A stretch of 64,000 bases of DNA from positions 1 through 64,000 of the forward strand of contig JAMPFT010000017.1 of the NCBI GenBank assembly GCA_023664305.1, given 5' to 3'. This document shows, one piece after another, positions 17,213 through 26,295 of the stretch (position 1 is the first letter of the stretch; each line of letters starts with the position of its first letter). The translations under genes and the position numbers were made by a program. This DNA is from a bacterium (GTDB lineage: Bacteria; Bacillota; Clostridia; Lachnospirales; Lachnospiraceae). The notes under the pieces were generated by a model. It made no database searches and was not told the DNA's origin. It worked only from the letters and a program-made list of their open reading frames with translations.

Positions 17213-18073
17213 ATGATAAATCAGGTGTTTCCGATCCAAGTAGAGGGGTCGCTGCCGGAGACGCGGCTGATCACTTATATTCAGGATCATTTTGAGGAGA
17301 TTGGTATCGATAAAAGGGCGCTGGTGCTGGTCTGTCCGGGGGGCGGGTATGCCTATACGTCCGCCCGGGAGGGAGAGGCGTTTGCCATGCAGTTTCTTGC
17401 CATGGGGTGCCACGCGGCGGTGCTGAAATATTCCTGCGCCCCGGCGCGGTATCCGACGGCGCTGACGGAGCTGGCGGCAGCCATGCTGCTGATTCGGGAG
17501 CACGCGGAGGAATGGCATGTGGACGCCAAAGCGGTCATCGTGCTGGGGTGTTCCGCGGGAGGGCATCTGGCGGCCAGCCTGGGTACGCTCTGGAAGGAGG
17601 CGTTTTTAGGGCAGGCTGTGGGCGCGACGGGGGAAAAGCGGAAGACTCTGCGCCCGGACGGCATGATTCTCTGCTATCCGGTCATTACCTCCGGCTCCTT
17701 TGCCCACAGGGGCTCCTTTGAAAATCTGCTGGGGGAAGAGGCGGGAAAAGAGGAGCATTGGGCGGAAGGCGAAAGTCTTCTGCGCAGGCTTTCGCTGGAG
17801 GAGCGTGTTGACCGGGATTCGCCGCCTGCCTTTCTCTGGCATACCTTTGAGGACGGGTCGGTTCCCGTCGAGAACTCGCTGCTGTTTGTGAGCGCCCTGC
17901 GGCGGGCCGGGGTTCCCGTGGAGTTTCACCTTTATCCGAAGGGCGGCCACGGTCTTGGCCTGGCGAATCATCTGACCGCGACGCGGGCAGGCGGCGCATT
18001 GCAGCCGGAATGTACGAGCTGGATTTCCCTGGCGCGGACCTGGATTGAGAGTACTTACCGTTTTCCGGTATAG
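17213..18073 (+). CDS. Alpha/beta-hydrolase, acetyl-esterase-like
   Basis: A 286-residue esterase of the Aes/BD-FAE group, likely removing acetyl groups from sugars in the cytoplasm. The oxyanion-hole motif is CPGGGYAYTS. The nucleophile elbow is GCSAGGH. The acid is in FEDGSVPVENS and the His in YPKGGHGLG. The ATG at 17213 follows caggagg by 11 bases. Earlier in-frame starts at 17108 and 17171 lie inside the hairpin cassette and lack a binding site. The next gene encodes another hydrolase, so a carbohydrate-deacetylation pair is plausible. Confidence 0.82.
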   Translation: MINQVFPIQVEGSLPETRLITYIQDHFEEIGIDKRALVLVCPGGGYAYTSAREGEAFAMQFLAMGCHAAVLKYSCAPARYPTALTELAAAMLLIREHAEEWHVDAKAVIVLGCSAGGHLAASLGTLWKEAFLGQAVGATGEKRKTLRPDGMILCYPVITSGSFAHRGSFENLLGEEAGKEEHWAEGESLLRRLSLEERVDRDSPPAFLWHTFEDGSVPVENSLLFVSALRRAGVPVEFHLYPKGGHGLGLANHLTATRAGGALQPECTSWISLARTWIESTYRFPV

Positions 18074-18078
18074 CACAA

Positions 18079-18216
18079 ATGAAGTATATAGCTGAAATTG
18101 AAACAAATAATGAAGCTGATGACATCGATTGCGTATGTCAATTTCTACTTTAAGAATTGATAGGAACAGTAAGAGAAGTTGATTCTGAAGATGCCATAGA
18201 AATATTGGAAGCCCCC
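18079..18216 (+). pseudogene. Possible relict of a small gene, interrupted by a stop
   Basis: An ATG at 18079 opens 24 codons (MKYIAEIETNNEADDIDC...) up to a TAA at 18151. The same frame then stays open with coding-like residues (GTVREVDSEDAIEILEA). This looks like one small acidic protein broken by a nonsense mutation. The rest of the gap to 18357 is purine-rich and featureless. The family is unknown, and the case rests on composition alone. Confidence 0.3.
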
Positions 18217-18357
18217 TGTGCAGGGGAGAGTGAAATAAGCGGGAGCGCAGAGTTTATCAGAGAGCAGAAAAAGACCGCCGGTTCAGCGAGGGAGAGAAAA
18301 GGCGGAGAGCGGCTTGCCCGGCAAAAGGGAAGCAGGCGCCGCCGAAAGGAGAAAAAT

Positions 18358-19980
18358 ATGCGTTTTTCATACTGTCCCCATTGCGGGAAAAAGCTGATCA
18401 GCAGAGAGATCGGCGACGAAGGGAAGATTCCCTATTGCGAGAACTGTAAGATTCCTTTGTGGGATATGTTTACCACCAGCATCATTGCCGCTGTCGTGAA
18501 TGAATACAGAGAGGTCGCGTTGATTCGGCAAAATTATGTCTCGACGGCAAATTATGTGTGCGTGGCGGGAATCATGAAAATCGGGGAATCGGCGGAAGAA
18601 ACCGTAATCCGGGAAATAAAGGAAGAAATCGGGCAGGATGTGGAAGCGGTGGAGTTTATCGGCAGCTACCCGTATGAAAAAAAGGAAATGCTGATGCTGG
18701 GATACAAGGCGACGGTAAAGAAGCAGGATTTCAGGCTGTCGGGGGAAGTAGACTCGGCAGAGTGGGTAAAGTATGAGGAAGCCCTGTCCCTGCTGCGCGA
18801 GGGAAGCATTGCCTGGCAGCTGGTCAAGGCGGTAATCGGGCCGCAGGCCGGAAAGAGCAGAATCATCGAAATTCCGAGGTTTTACGGGAGTCTTCCGGGG
18901 ATGCTGAAGAAATTCGACAGATACGGGAGACGGGATCGGTTTGCCGGCGGCACGTTGGAAGAGCTGACACGGTGGCAGGAGAAATCCCGGGAAACCCTGA
19001 AGGAGCTGATCGGATGGAACCGGATGGAGGACTGTGAGCTGCTTCCGCGGGTTGAGGAGAGGGTGACTCTAAAGGACGGTATCGTGCGGGAAAAGGTAGT
19101 CATTCAGGTAGAGCCCGACACTTGGATGCCGATGTATATTCTGATCCCTCCCGAGACGTCGGAAAATCCTGCGCCCGGAGAAAAGAGAGAGTGCTTTCTG
19201 TGTCTTCCCGGTCATCAGGGCGGCGGGAAATACAGCGTTGCGGGCTGCTATGAGATTCCGGCGGTAAAGGAGAAGATCGACTTTTTCCATTACGATTACG
19301 GGATGCAGATGGCCCGGAGAGGCTATGTCGCCGTCTGCCCTGACTGCAGAGGCTTTGGGGAGCGCAGGGACGAGGCGCTGCGGAATCAGGAGAGTGAGGC
19401 GGCGTTTCTGACAAGCACCTGTTTTCATCTCTCCCACATGGCGGAGGCTCTGGGCGAGACCGTGATCGGTATGTGCGCGTGGGATACGTCGCGTTTGATC
19501 GATTATGTCTACGAAAGAGGGGAATGGAATACGGATACGCTGGGAGTTGTGGGATTTTCGGGCGGCGGTATGCAGACGCTTTGGACCTCGGCTTTGGATC
19601 CGCGCGTAAAGCGGGCGATTATCAGCGGATACCTGTATGGGTATAAGGATTCTCTGCTGATCTTAAACGGGAACTGTAGCTGCAATTATGTGCCGCATCT
19701 CTGGGAGCATTTTGACATGGGGGATATTGCCTCGCTGATTGCGCCGAGACCGCTGGCCGTGCAGTCCTGCCGCAACGATCATCTGAACGGACCGCGGGGG
19801 CTGGCAAATGTGCAGGAGCAGCTGGATACGGTGAGACACGCTTACAGGCTGTATGGGCAGGAAAGCTATCCCTTCCACGATATCAGGGAGGGGGAGCATT
19901 GCTGGCACGAGGAGATATTGGATGAATTACATCGTATTGGATTTGGAATGGAATCAGAGCAGCACCGGGGGGAAAAATGA
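18358..19980 (+). CDS. NUDIX hydrolase fused to an acetylxylan-esterase-like hydrolase
   Basis: A 540-residue fusion. Residues 1-160 are an NADH-pyrophosphatase-like NUDIX unit. It has a zinc ribbon (Cys6, Cys9, Cys27, Cys30) and a complete Nudix box at 71-92 (Gly71, Glu77, REIKEEIG). Residues 170-540 are an Abhydrolase_7/dienelactone-hydrolase-type esterase, with nucleophile Ser401 in GFSGGG and a His candidate at 514 (GEHCW). The frame is continuous with no slippery site, so the fusion is real in this sequence. The ATG at 18358 has aaaggag upstream. The exonuclease gene starts 59 bases before its end, in another frame. The NUDIX half hydrolyses nucleotide-linked pyrophosphates; the joint role is unknown. 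Confidence 0.85.
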   Translation: MRFSYCPHCGKKLISREIGDEGKIPYCENCKIPLWDMFTTSIIAAVVNEYREVALIRQNYVSTANYVCVAGIMKIGESAEETVIREIKEEIGQDVEAVEFIGSYPYEKKEMLMLGYKATVKKQDFRLSGEVDSAEWVKYEEALSLLREGSIAWQLVKAVIGPQAGKSRIIEIPRFYGSLPGMLKKFDRYGRRDRFAGGTLEELTRWQEKSRETLKELIGWNRMEDCELLPRVEERVTLKDGIVREKVVIQVEPDTWMPMYILIPPETSENPAPGEKRECFLCLPGHQGGGKYSVAGCYEIPAVKEKIDFFHYDYGMQMARRGYVAVCPDCRGFGERRDEALRNQESEAAFLTSTCFHLSHMAEALGETVIGMCAWDTSRLIDYVYERGEWNTDTLGVVGFSGGGMQTLWTSALDPRVKRAIISGYLYGYKDSLLILNGNCSCNYVPHLWEHFDMGDIASLIAPRPLAVQSCRNDHLNGPRGLANVQEQLDTVRHAYRLYGQESYPFHDIREGEHCWHEEILDELHRIGFGMESEQHRGEK

Positions 19981-20881
19981 ATCCTCAGACCTTCTCTTTG
20001 AGATCGTTGAGATCGGCGCGGTGAAGCTGAACGACAGATATGTCATGGTAGACGAATTTAGCTGCCTGGTGAGGCCAAAGGTCTATCATGAGATGAACCG
20101 GGTGACCGGCAGGCTGATTCATCTGCAGATGCAGGAGCTGGAGCGGGGGAAGTCTTTTGCCGAGGCGGCGGAGGACTTTCTGAGATGGTGCGGAAGCGAG
20201 GAATATATCTTTTGTACCTGGGGAGGTCTGGATCTCACGGAGCTTCAGAGGAACATGGAATATTATAAAATGAAGCCGCTGTCGGACGGACCGATCGCGT
20301 TTCTGGATGTACAGAAGCTGTTCAGCATTGTCTTTGAGGACGGAAAGTCGAGAAGAGCGCTGGAGTATGCGGTAGATCTGCTGCGGATTGAGAAAGACAT
20401 TCCTTTCCACCGGGCGTTCGGCGACGCTTATTATACGGCAAAGATTCTGCAGGTAATCGGCGGACAGCATCCGGAGGCACAAAAGAATCTCTCTTACGAT
20501 GTGTTTCACCCGCCGCTCAGCAGGGAAAAGGAAGTCAAGATTCGTTTTGACAATTATGTGAAGTATATTTCCAGGGAATTTGCCGATAAGGCCGCTGCCT
20601 TTGCAGACAGAGAGGTAAGCTCCAGCAAATGTTATCTCTGCAACCGCAATCTGCGGAAGAAACTGAAATGGTTCACCCCCAACGGGAGACATTATTACTG
20701 CCTTGCCTACTGTGAAAAGCACGGCTACCTGAAAGGAAAGATCAGGATCCGCAAGACGGATAGGGGAACGATTTATATCGTGAAGACCACAAAGCTGATC
20801 GATGGAGCCGAGGCGGATGAAATTCTGCAGAGAATGCAGAAGACGCTTGAAATGCGGAAGAAGCGCCAGGGAGGATACTGA
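19922..20881 (+). CDS. DEDDh-type 3'-5' exonuclease with C-terminal Cys-rich module
   Basis: A 319-residue protein of the RNase T/KapD group. The first catalytic pair is in IVLDLEWNQ (Asp7, Glu9), and the last pair is His-x4-Asp in PFHRAFGDAYYT. A C-terminal module with SSKCYLCNRNL and YYCLAYCEKHGYL supplies four or five cysteines and probably binds zinc. The start overlaps the NUDIX-esterase by 59 bases; gaggagat precedes it. The substrate may be RNA ends or small RNAs. A link to the neighbouring hydrolase is not evident. Confidence 0.82.
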   Translation: MNYIVLDLEWNQSSTGGKNESSDLLFEIVEIGAVKLNDRYVMVDEFSCLVRPKVYHEMNRVTGRLIHLQMQELERGKSFAEAAEDFLRWCGSEEYIFCTWGGLDLTELQRNMEYYKMKPLSDGPIAFLDVQKLFSIVFEDGKSRRALEYAVDLLRIEKDIPFHRAFGDAYYTAKILQVIGGQHPEAQKNLSYDVFHPPLSREKEVKIRFDNYVKYISREFADKAAAFADREVSSSKCYLCNRNLRKKLKWFTPNGRHYYCLAYCEKHGYLKGKIRIRKTDRGTIYIVKTTKLIDGAEADEILQRMQKTLEMRKKRQGGY

Positions 20882-20944
20882 ATTTACGCGTGAAACGCAA
20901 TTACAGACATACTTGCAGCAAATTCGAAGGGACCGGCACCGTTG

Positions 20945-22414
20945 TCATGAGCGCCGGTCCCTTTTTCCTGACCGGAAGCCGCGGAAATGCTTTTTGCCCT
21001 TCCGTCCCCAGACATACCGGCTGCTTTTGCCCGAAAATGCAAAATTTCCGAATATGGCCCGCAGCAGGAAAAAAAGCAGGAGAAGAACGGCTATGATTGC
21101 AGCGCCGCCGAGGATTTTGACAAGATCGATATAAATGATCCGATTTTCGGACGTCTGAGCGTCCGGCTCCGTGGAGGCGAACGGCGTGCTGCTTTTGTCC
21201 CCGTCGTCGAAAATGACCCGCACCGAGCCGATATCCGCGCCGTGGTATGTGTAACGGATGACGGCAACCCAATCCTGCGGATCCGATTCGTAGGAAACGG
21301 TGGAGTCGATATCGTCAATGGAAGCGGTCCGCGGCAGGATGATATAATCGTCCCTGTTCAGGGTCAACAGGGGACGGGAGCTTCCGATGATATCTGTGCC
21401 GCCGTAAAACATATCGGCGCTGTCTATATTATACTTTGTCTCGGTCTGGGACACATTGGTTTTGCTGAAGTTATTGAAGCCGTAGTCAAAGAGGGAGATC
21501 GTGTCCTCGTACTGAAGGGGCGCCTCGTCCCGCATGACAACACAGATCAGCTTCATGCCGTCCTTTTCCGCGCACGAGACAAGGCAGCTTCTCGCCGCGT
21601 TGGTGTAGCCGGTCTTACAGCCTACCAGATAGGGATAGGCGTAGGTTCCGCCGGGGATGATCAGCATGTTGTTGTTTTCCAGCTTCGTCACGGGAATCGT
21701 GTCGGAGGCGGGAATTTCAAGCCTGCGGGTCAGGGTGATCTTACAAAGCATCTCGTTTGCAAAAAAGCCCCGGCCGATCATTGCCAGATCGTAGGCGGTG
21801 GTGTAGTGGTCGTCGTCCGGAAGGCCGTTAGGATTGACAAAGTGGGAGTTCAGACAGCCCATCTCCTCGGCACGCCGGTTCATGGTATCCGCGAAAACGC
21901 TCCAGTCGGTAGTGCCGGAAATGTGTTCCGCGACGGCAAAAGCCACCTCGTTGGCCGAGCGGATCAGGATGGCATTAAGGCATTGCTCCATGGTGAGCGT
22001 CTGGCCGACGTCCATGGCGATACCGCTGCTGCCGGGCGGATTGTCAAACACGGCGTCATGGGAGAAGGTCACCGTCTCGTCCAGGGAACAGGTTTCCGCG
22101 GCGATCAGTGTGGTAAGAATCTTTGTGGTGCTGGCGGGGTATTCTTTTTTGTGGATATTTTTGGCGTAGAGGATTGTCCCGGTATCCATTTCCATGAGGA
22201 TCGCGGAATCCGCGGAGACAACGGGCCCCACGGGCCAGTTGACGATATCGTTGGACTGGACGGGCATTTCCCGCTGCTGCTCCAGGAGATCCGCATTGTC
22301 CGCCTCGTCTGCGGACGCAGAAATCCATTCGCCGAAAAACAGGACGGCGCAGCAGAACAGCAAAAGAAGGGACAGGATGGACTTATTCGGTTTATGATTC
22401 ATACGGTTCGGCAT
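20945..22414 (-). CDS. D-alanyl-D-alanine carboxypeptidase (DacF-like, PBP5 family)
   Basis: This low-molecular-weight penicillin-binding protein trims pentapeptides in peptidoglycan outside the membrane. The 489-residue protein has an N-terminal signal segment (about residues 10-30). Active-site motifs are PASTTK, SANEVA and CKTGYT. A beta-rich C-terminal domain follows. It ends in a membrane helix (about 430-455) and a very basic tail (KGKKHFRGFRSGKRDRRS). The C-terminal helix instead of an amphipathic anchor is a little unusual. The ATG at 22414 is preceded by gaggtt; 22402 is the alternative. Confidence 0.9.
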   Translation of the reverse strand: MPNRMNHKPNKSILSLLLLFCCAVLFFGEWISASADEADNADLLEQQREMPVQSNDIVNWPVGPVVSADSAILMEMDTGTILYAKNIHKKEYPASTTKILTTLIAAETCSLDETVTFSHDAVFDNPPGSSGIAMDVGQTLTMEQCLNAILIRSANEVAFAVAEHISGTTDWSVFADTMNRRAEEMGCLNSHFVNPNGLPDDDHYTTAYDLAMIGRGFFANEMLCKITLTRRLEIPASDTIPVTKLENNNMLIIPGGTYAYPYLVGCKTGYTNAARSCLVSCAEKDGMKLICVVMRDEAPLQYEDTISLFDYGFNNFSKTNVSQTETKYNIDSADMFYGGTDIIGSSRPLLTLNRDDYIILPRTASIDDIDSTVSYESDPQDWVAVIRYTYHGADIGSVRVIFDDGDKSSTPFASTEPDAQTSENRIIYIDLVKILGGAAIIAVLLLLFFLLRAIFGNFAFSGKSSRYVWGRKGKKHFRGFRSGKRDRRS

Positions 22415-22503
22415 AAGGTAACCTCGTCTATAAAATGTCCAAGTTATTCTCAAAACAAGTATACACTATTTTTGCAAAAAACCATAGATCAAAATGGTTC
22501 TCA

Positions 22504-22532
22504 TTGACAAGTTTTGCAAGATAAAGTAAATT
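22504..22532 (+). promoter_or_regulatory. Promoter of trmB
   Basis: TTGACA (22504-22509), a 17-base spacer and TAAATT (22527-22532) on the plus strand, in the divergent gap between the carboxypeptidase and trmB. Confidence 0.5.
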
Positions 22533-22581
22533 GAATAAAGAGGCGGTCTTCCGGAGGGACGCGGAGGACGGGAGGATTGCA

Positions 22582-23232
22582 ATGAGGCTGCGCAATATTA
22601 CAGGTTCCAGGGAAGCGATTGCCGCGAGCGCCTATGTGGTGCAGGAGGAGGTACAGCAGAAGTGCCCGGGAACCTGGAAGGATATTTTCGGCAACGGAAA
22701 CCCCGTTCATATTGAGATCGGCATGGGCAAGGGGAAATTTATTCATACGATGGCGAAGGAGCATCCGGGGATCAATTATGTGGGGATCGAAAAATATTCC
22801 AGCGTACTTCTGCGGGCTGTCCAGAAGACGGAGCAGGAAGCGCTGCCGAACTTAAGATTCCTGCGCATGGACGCGGAAAACGTTACCGCAGTCTTCGCGC
22901 CGGGGGAGGTGGATCGGATCTATCTTAACTTTTCGGATCCGTGGCCGAAAGACCGACATGCCAAAAGGCGTCTCCCGTCCCGGGAATTTCTGGCGCGGTA
23001 TGACATTATTCTAAAAAGCGGGGGGAGGCTGGAATTTAAGACCGACAACAGGGAGCTGTTTGATTTTGCGATAGAGGAGCTCGAACCTGCGGGCTGGAAG
23101 GCGGAGACCGTGACGTACGATCTGCACGGGGATCCCGTTCTGATGGAAAAAAATGTCATGACGGAATATGAAGAGAAATTCTCGGCGTTGGGGAATCCTA
23201 TCTGTAAATATATTATATACCGGGAACGGTAA
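22582..23232 (+). CDS. trmB: tRNA (guanine-N7-)-methyltransferase
   Basis: TrmB methylates G46 in the variable loop of tRNAs using S-adenosylmethionine. The 216-residue length is normal. Motifs include VHIEIGMGKGKFI (SAM-binding Gly loop), YVGIEKY, and the family signature IYLNFSDPWPKDRHAKRRL. TDNRELF lies near the C-terminus. The ATG at 22582 follows gggagg; an upstream in-frame start at 22531 lacks one. A hairpin cassette separates it from thioredoxin. Confidence 0.93.
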   Translation: MRLRNITGSREAIAASAYVVQEEVQQKCPGTWKDIFGNGNPVHIEIGMGKGKFIHTMAKEHPGINYVGIEKYSSVLLRAVQKTEQEALPNLRFLRMDAENVTAVFAPGEVDRIYLNFSDPWPKDRHAKRRLPSREFLARYDIILKSGGRLEFKTDNRELFDFAIEELEPAGWKAETVTYDLHGDPVLMEKNVMTEYEEKFSALGNPICKYIIYRER

Positions 23233-23305
23233 GTCCCATGCGGTTCGGGTATCCGAAAAAAACTTTTCATTGTATGGAAAATTTTGTTACAAGATTACAA
23301 GAAGG

Positions 23306-23384
23306 GAAGAATGCAAAGCATTCTTTCAAGCGTCCGAAGAGACGCTTTGCGTCCGAAGAGACGCTTTGTGCCGCACAGGCGGCG
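23306..23384 (+). repeat. Modular hairpin cassette, copy E
   Basis: It contains the shared gaagaatgc/gcattcttt hairpin. The aagcgtc/gacgctt module follows twice in tandem, and then a gtgccgc/gcggc hairpin. No T run follows, so here it should let transcription continue into the thioredoxin gene. Confidence 0.6.
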
Positions 23385-23398
23385 GAAAGAGAGGAGTT

Positions 23399-23722
23399 AT
23401 GGAGTACAGATTTACAGCAGACAATTTTGAGGAAGAGGTGCTTAAGGCGACGGTGCCGGTGCTGGTTGACTTTTATGCGGACTGGTGCGGCCCCTGTAAG
23501 ATGATGGCGCCCGTCGTCGAAAAGCTGGCGGAGGAATTTGAGGGTAAATTGAAAGTAGGGAAATGCAATGTGGACGACAATGCGCAGCTGTCCGCGAGGT
23601 ATCGCATTTCCAGTATTCCGGCCTTTGTGGTATTTGAGAACGGAGAAGCCGTCGAAACCTGGGTGGGAGCCATGTCAACGTCAGAGCTGAAGGGGAAGCT
23701 GGAGAAGGTTTTGGCAAAATGA
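23399..23722 (+). CDS. trxA: Thioredoxin
   Basis: A 107-residue classical thioredoxin, the cytoplasmic dithiol reductant. The active site is DWCGPCK (Cys30, Cys33), and the cis-proline region is SSIPAFVVFENGE. The ATG at 23399 lies just after gagaggag; the longer open frame upstream runs through the hairpin cassette. Its stop overlaps the YitT start by four bases, so the two are translationally coupled. No thioredoxin reductase is nearby. Confidence 0.92.
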   Translation: MEYRFTADNFEEEVLKATVPVLVDFYADWCGPCKMMAPVVEKLAEEFEGKLKVGKCNVDDNAQLSARYRISSIPAFVVFENGEAVETWVGAMSTSELKGKLEKVLAK

Positions 23723-24594
23723 AGAGAGAGATTCTGATTGATGAGGGAAAAAGATGCCTTGTGTGCCTTGCGGGCGCGCTGCTGTACGCGGCGGGAATCA
23801 ATCTTTTCGTGGTTCCTTCGGGGCTGTATACCGGAGGGCTGATGGGAATCTGTCAGGTGATCCGGACGCTCCTGGCGCAGTTTCTGCATTTGAGCTTCCA
23901 GAATTTTGACATTGCGGGTATCATCTACTATATTATCAACATTCCTATTTTTATTATCGCGTTTACCCGGATGGGCAGAAAGTTTTTTGGAAAGACGGTG
24001 CTCACGGTTACGGCGATGACGGTATTCATGTCGGTGATTCCGCCGACGGTCATTGTAGAGGACGCCATGGCCGCCTGTATCGTAGGAGGTATTATCTCCG
24101 GCACGGGTGTGGGCTTTGTACTTCGGATGGGTTCCTCCGGCGGCGGAATGGACGTCGTGGGGGTGCTGCTGACCAAATGGAAAAACGATTTCAGCGTGGG
24201 AAAGGTGAGCCTTCTGGTGAATCTGGCGCTTTACGCGGCCTGCTTCTTCCTCTTTGACGTGGAGGTAGTGGTGTATTCCATTATCTATGCGGCGGTCTAT
24301 TCCGTGGCCATGGATAAGATGCATACCCAGAATATCAATGTAGAGGTCAACGTGATCACGAAGGCGGACACGACGGTTATGGAAAAAGAGGTCTTTCAGG
24401 AGCTGGGCAGGGGAATCACAAAGTGGTCCGCGCTCGGAGCCTACACCTACGACCGTTCGCACGTCCTGTATATCCTGCTTTCAAAGTATGAAGTGAACCA
24501 TTTGAAGACGATTATCCATAAACATGACCCCAACGCTTTTATTGTGGTAAACGAAGGGGTCAGCGTGGTGGGAAACTATTTAAAAAAGCTTTAA
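23719..24594 (+). CDS. YitT-family membrane protein
   Basis: This 291-residue protein has five or six membrane helices (YitT/DUF161 part, about residues 10-200) and a C-terminal cytoplasmic DUF2179 domain (about 210-285). The first helix region includes [18 protein letters not shown], and [16 protein letters not shown] is typical. Function in the family is unsettled, with transport proposed. The start overlaps trxA by four bases. Its stop codon shares bases with the stop of the convergent pyrG. Confidence 0.85.
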   Translation: MKREILIDEGKRCLVCLAGALLYAAGINLFVVPSGLYTGGLMGICQVIRTLLAQFLHLSFQNFDIAGIIYYIINIPIFIIAFTRMGRKFFGKTVLTVTAMTVFMSVIPPTVIVEDAMAACIVGGIISGTGVGFVLRMGSSGGGMDVVGVLLTKWKNDFSVGKVSLLVNLALYAACFFLFDVEVVVYSIIYAAVYSVAMDKMHTQNINVEVNVITKADTTVMEKEVFQELGRGITKWSALGAYTYDRSHVLYILLSKYEVNHLKTIIHKHDPNAFIVVNEGVSVVGNYLKKL

Positions 24595-26207
24595 GGCATC
24601 TGCGTTTGTCTGTCCTTCAGCGCCGCGGCGATGAAGCCCTTAAACAGCGGATGAGGCCTGTTGGGACGGGATTTCAGTTCCGGATGTCCCTGGGTGGCAA
24701 CATAGAAGGGATGGTCTGTGATCTCGCACATCTCCACGATACGTCCGTCGGGAGATGTTCCGGAGAGCCGCAGACCTTTTTCCGTCAGAGCGGCCCGGTA
24801 ATCGTTGTTTACCTCGTAGCGGTGGCGGTGGCGCTCCCGAATGACCTCCTCGCCGTAAAGGGAGTAGGCTCTTGAGTTCTTATCCAGAACACAGGGGTAG
24901 GAGCCCAGACGAAGGGTTCCGCCGATATCCTCCACGCCGTTTTGATCCGGCATCAGGGCGATGACGGGATGGGTGGTGTTGGGATCCAGCTCAATACTGT
25001 GGGCGTCGTTATAACCCAGTACATTGCGGGCATACTCTACGATGGTCAGCTGCATGCCGAGACACAGGCCCAGAAGAGGCTTTCGGTGCGTGCGGGCATA
25101 ATGGATGGCCAGTATTTTTCCCTCGATGCCCCGGGAGCCGAAGCCGCCCGGAATCAGGATGCCGTTGACGTCGGACAAAAGCTCCTCAACGTTGTCCGGG
25201 GTTACCGTCTCGGAATCGATCCACTTGATATGTACGGTGGTGTGGTTGGTGATGCCGCCGTGCTTTAAGGCTTCCACTACGCTGATGTAGGCGTCATGGA
25301 GGGCGACGTATTTGCCGACCAGCGCGATTTGGACTTCGTTGGTGGGATGCTTTAAGTCGTCCACCATTTTTTCCCAGTCCCGAAGATCGGGTTCCGGGCA
25401 GTCCAGACGGAGACATTCGCAGACCACCTGGGCCAGATGCTCTTTTTCCATGGCTAAGGGCGCCTCGTAAAGATATTCCACGTCCAGATTCTGCAGCACC
25501 CGGGTGCTGGGAACGTTACAGAAGAGAGCGATCTTGTCCTTGATGCCCTGTTCGAGAGGATGCTCGCTGCGGCAGACGATGATATCCGGCTGGATCCCCA
25601 TGCCCTGGAGATCCTTTACGCTGGCCTGGGTGGGTTTGGTCTTTAGCTCCTGGGAAGCGCTCAGATAAGGGATCAGCGTCACATGAATCAGGATGGCGTT
25701 TTCGTGGCCCACATCGTGCTGGAACTGCCGGATAGACTCCAAAAAGGGCTGGCTTTCGATATCTCCCACGGTGCCGCCCACCTCGATGATGGCGATACGC
25801 ATGTCGGGATCGGTAAAATTGCGGTAGAACCGGCTTTTGATTTCGTTTGTGATATGGGGGATTACCTGTACGGTGCCGCCGCCGTAGTCGCCGCGGCGCT
25901 CCTTCTGCAGTACGGCCCAATACACTTTTCCGGTGGTCACATTGGAGTTTTTATCCAGATTTTCGTCGATAAACCGCTCGTAATGACCCAGGTCCAGATC
26001 TGTCTCGGTCCCGTCGTCGGTGACAAAAACCTCGCCGTGCTGGATCGGGTTCATGGTTCCGGGATCGATGTTGATGTAGGGATCAAATTTCTGCATCGTT
26101 ACCTTGTAGCCTCTCGCCTTCAGCAGGCGTCCCAGCGACGCGGCAGTGATTCCCTTTCCGAGTCCGGAGACGACGCCGCCTGTGACAAATACATATTTTA
26201 CCGGCAT
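24591..26207 (-). CDS. pyrG: CTP synthase
   Basis: PyrG makes CTP from UTP with ATP and glutamine. The 538-residue length is normal. The N-terminal synthase domain starts with [17 protein letters not shown] and includes [15 protein letters not shown]. The C-terminal class I glutamine amidotransferase has the nucleophile motif GLCLGMQ and an HPE triad end (GHPELKSRP). The ATG at 26207 follows agaggg; the frame upstream to 26258 includes a GTGCCGCC/GGCGGCAC hairpin and is leader. It lies downstream of the DUF1846 gene with an 88-base gap. Confidence 0.95.
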   Translation of the reverse strand: MPVKYVFVTGGVVSGLGKGITAASLGRLLKARGYKVTMQKFDPYINIDPGTMNPIQHGEVFVTDDGTETDLDLGHYERFIDENLDKNSNVTTGKVYWAVLQKERRGDYGGGTVQVIPHITNEIKSRFYRNFTDPDMRIAIIEVGGTVGDIESQPFLESIRQFQHDVGHENAILIHVTLIPYLSASQELKTKPTQASVKDLQGMGIQPDIIVCRSEHPLEQGIKDKIALFCNVPSTRVLQNLDVEYLYEAPLAMEKEHLAQVVCECLRLDCPEPDLRDWEKMVDDLKHPTNEVQIALVGKYVALHDAYISVVEALKHGGITNHTTVHIKWIDSETVTPDNVEELLSDVNGILIPGGFGSRGIEGKILAIHYARTHRKPLLGLCLGMQLTIVEYARNVLGYNDAHSIELDPNTTHPVIALMPDQNGVEDIGGTLRLGSYPCVLDKNSRAYSLYGEEVIRERHRHRYEVNNDYRAALTEKGLRLSGTSPDGRIVEMCEITDHPFYVATQGHPELKSRPNRPHPLFKGFIAAALKDRQTQMP

Positions 26208-26295
26208 AAATTCCCTCTTTTCTGTGCCGCCCGGCTGGAACGCTCGGTTCGGCGGCACGGAGACGCGAGCGTAAAATATGGAACATAAAAGACAA

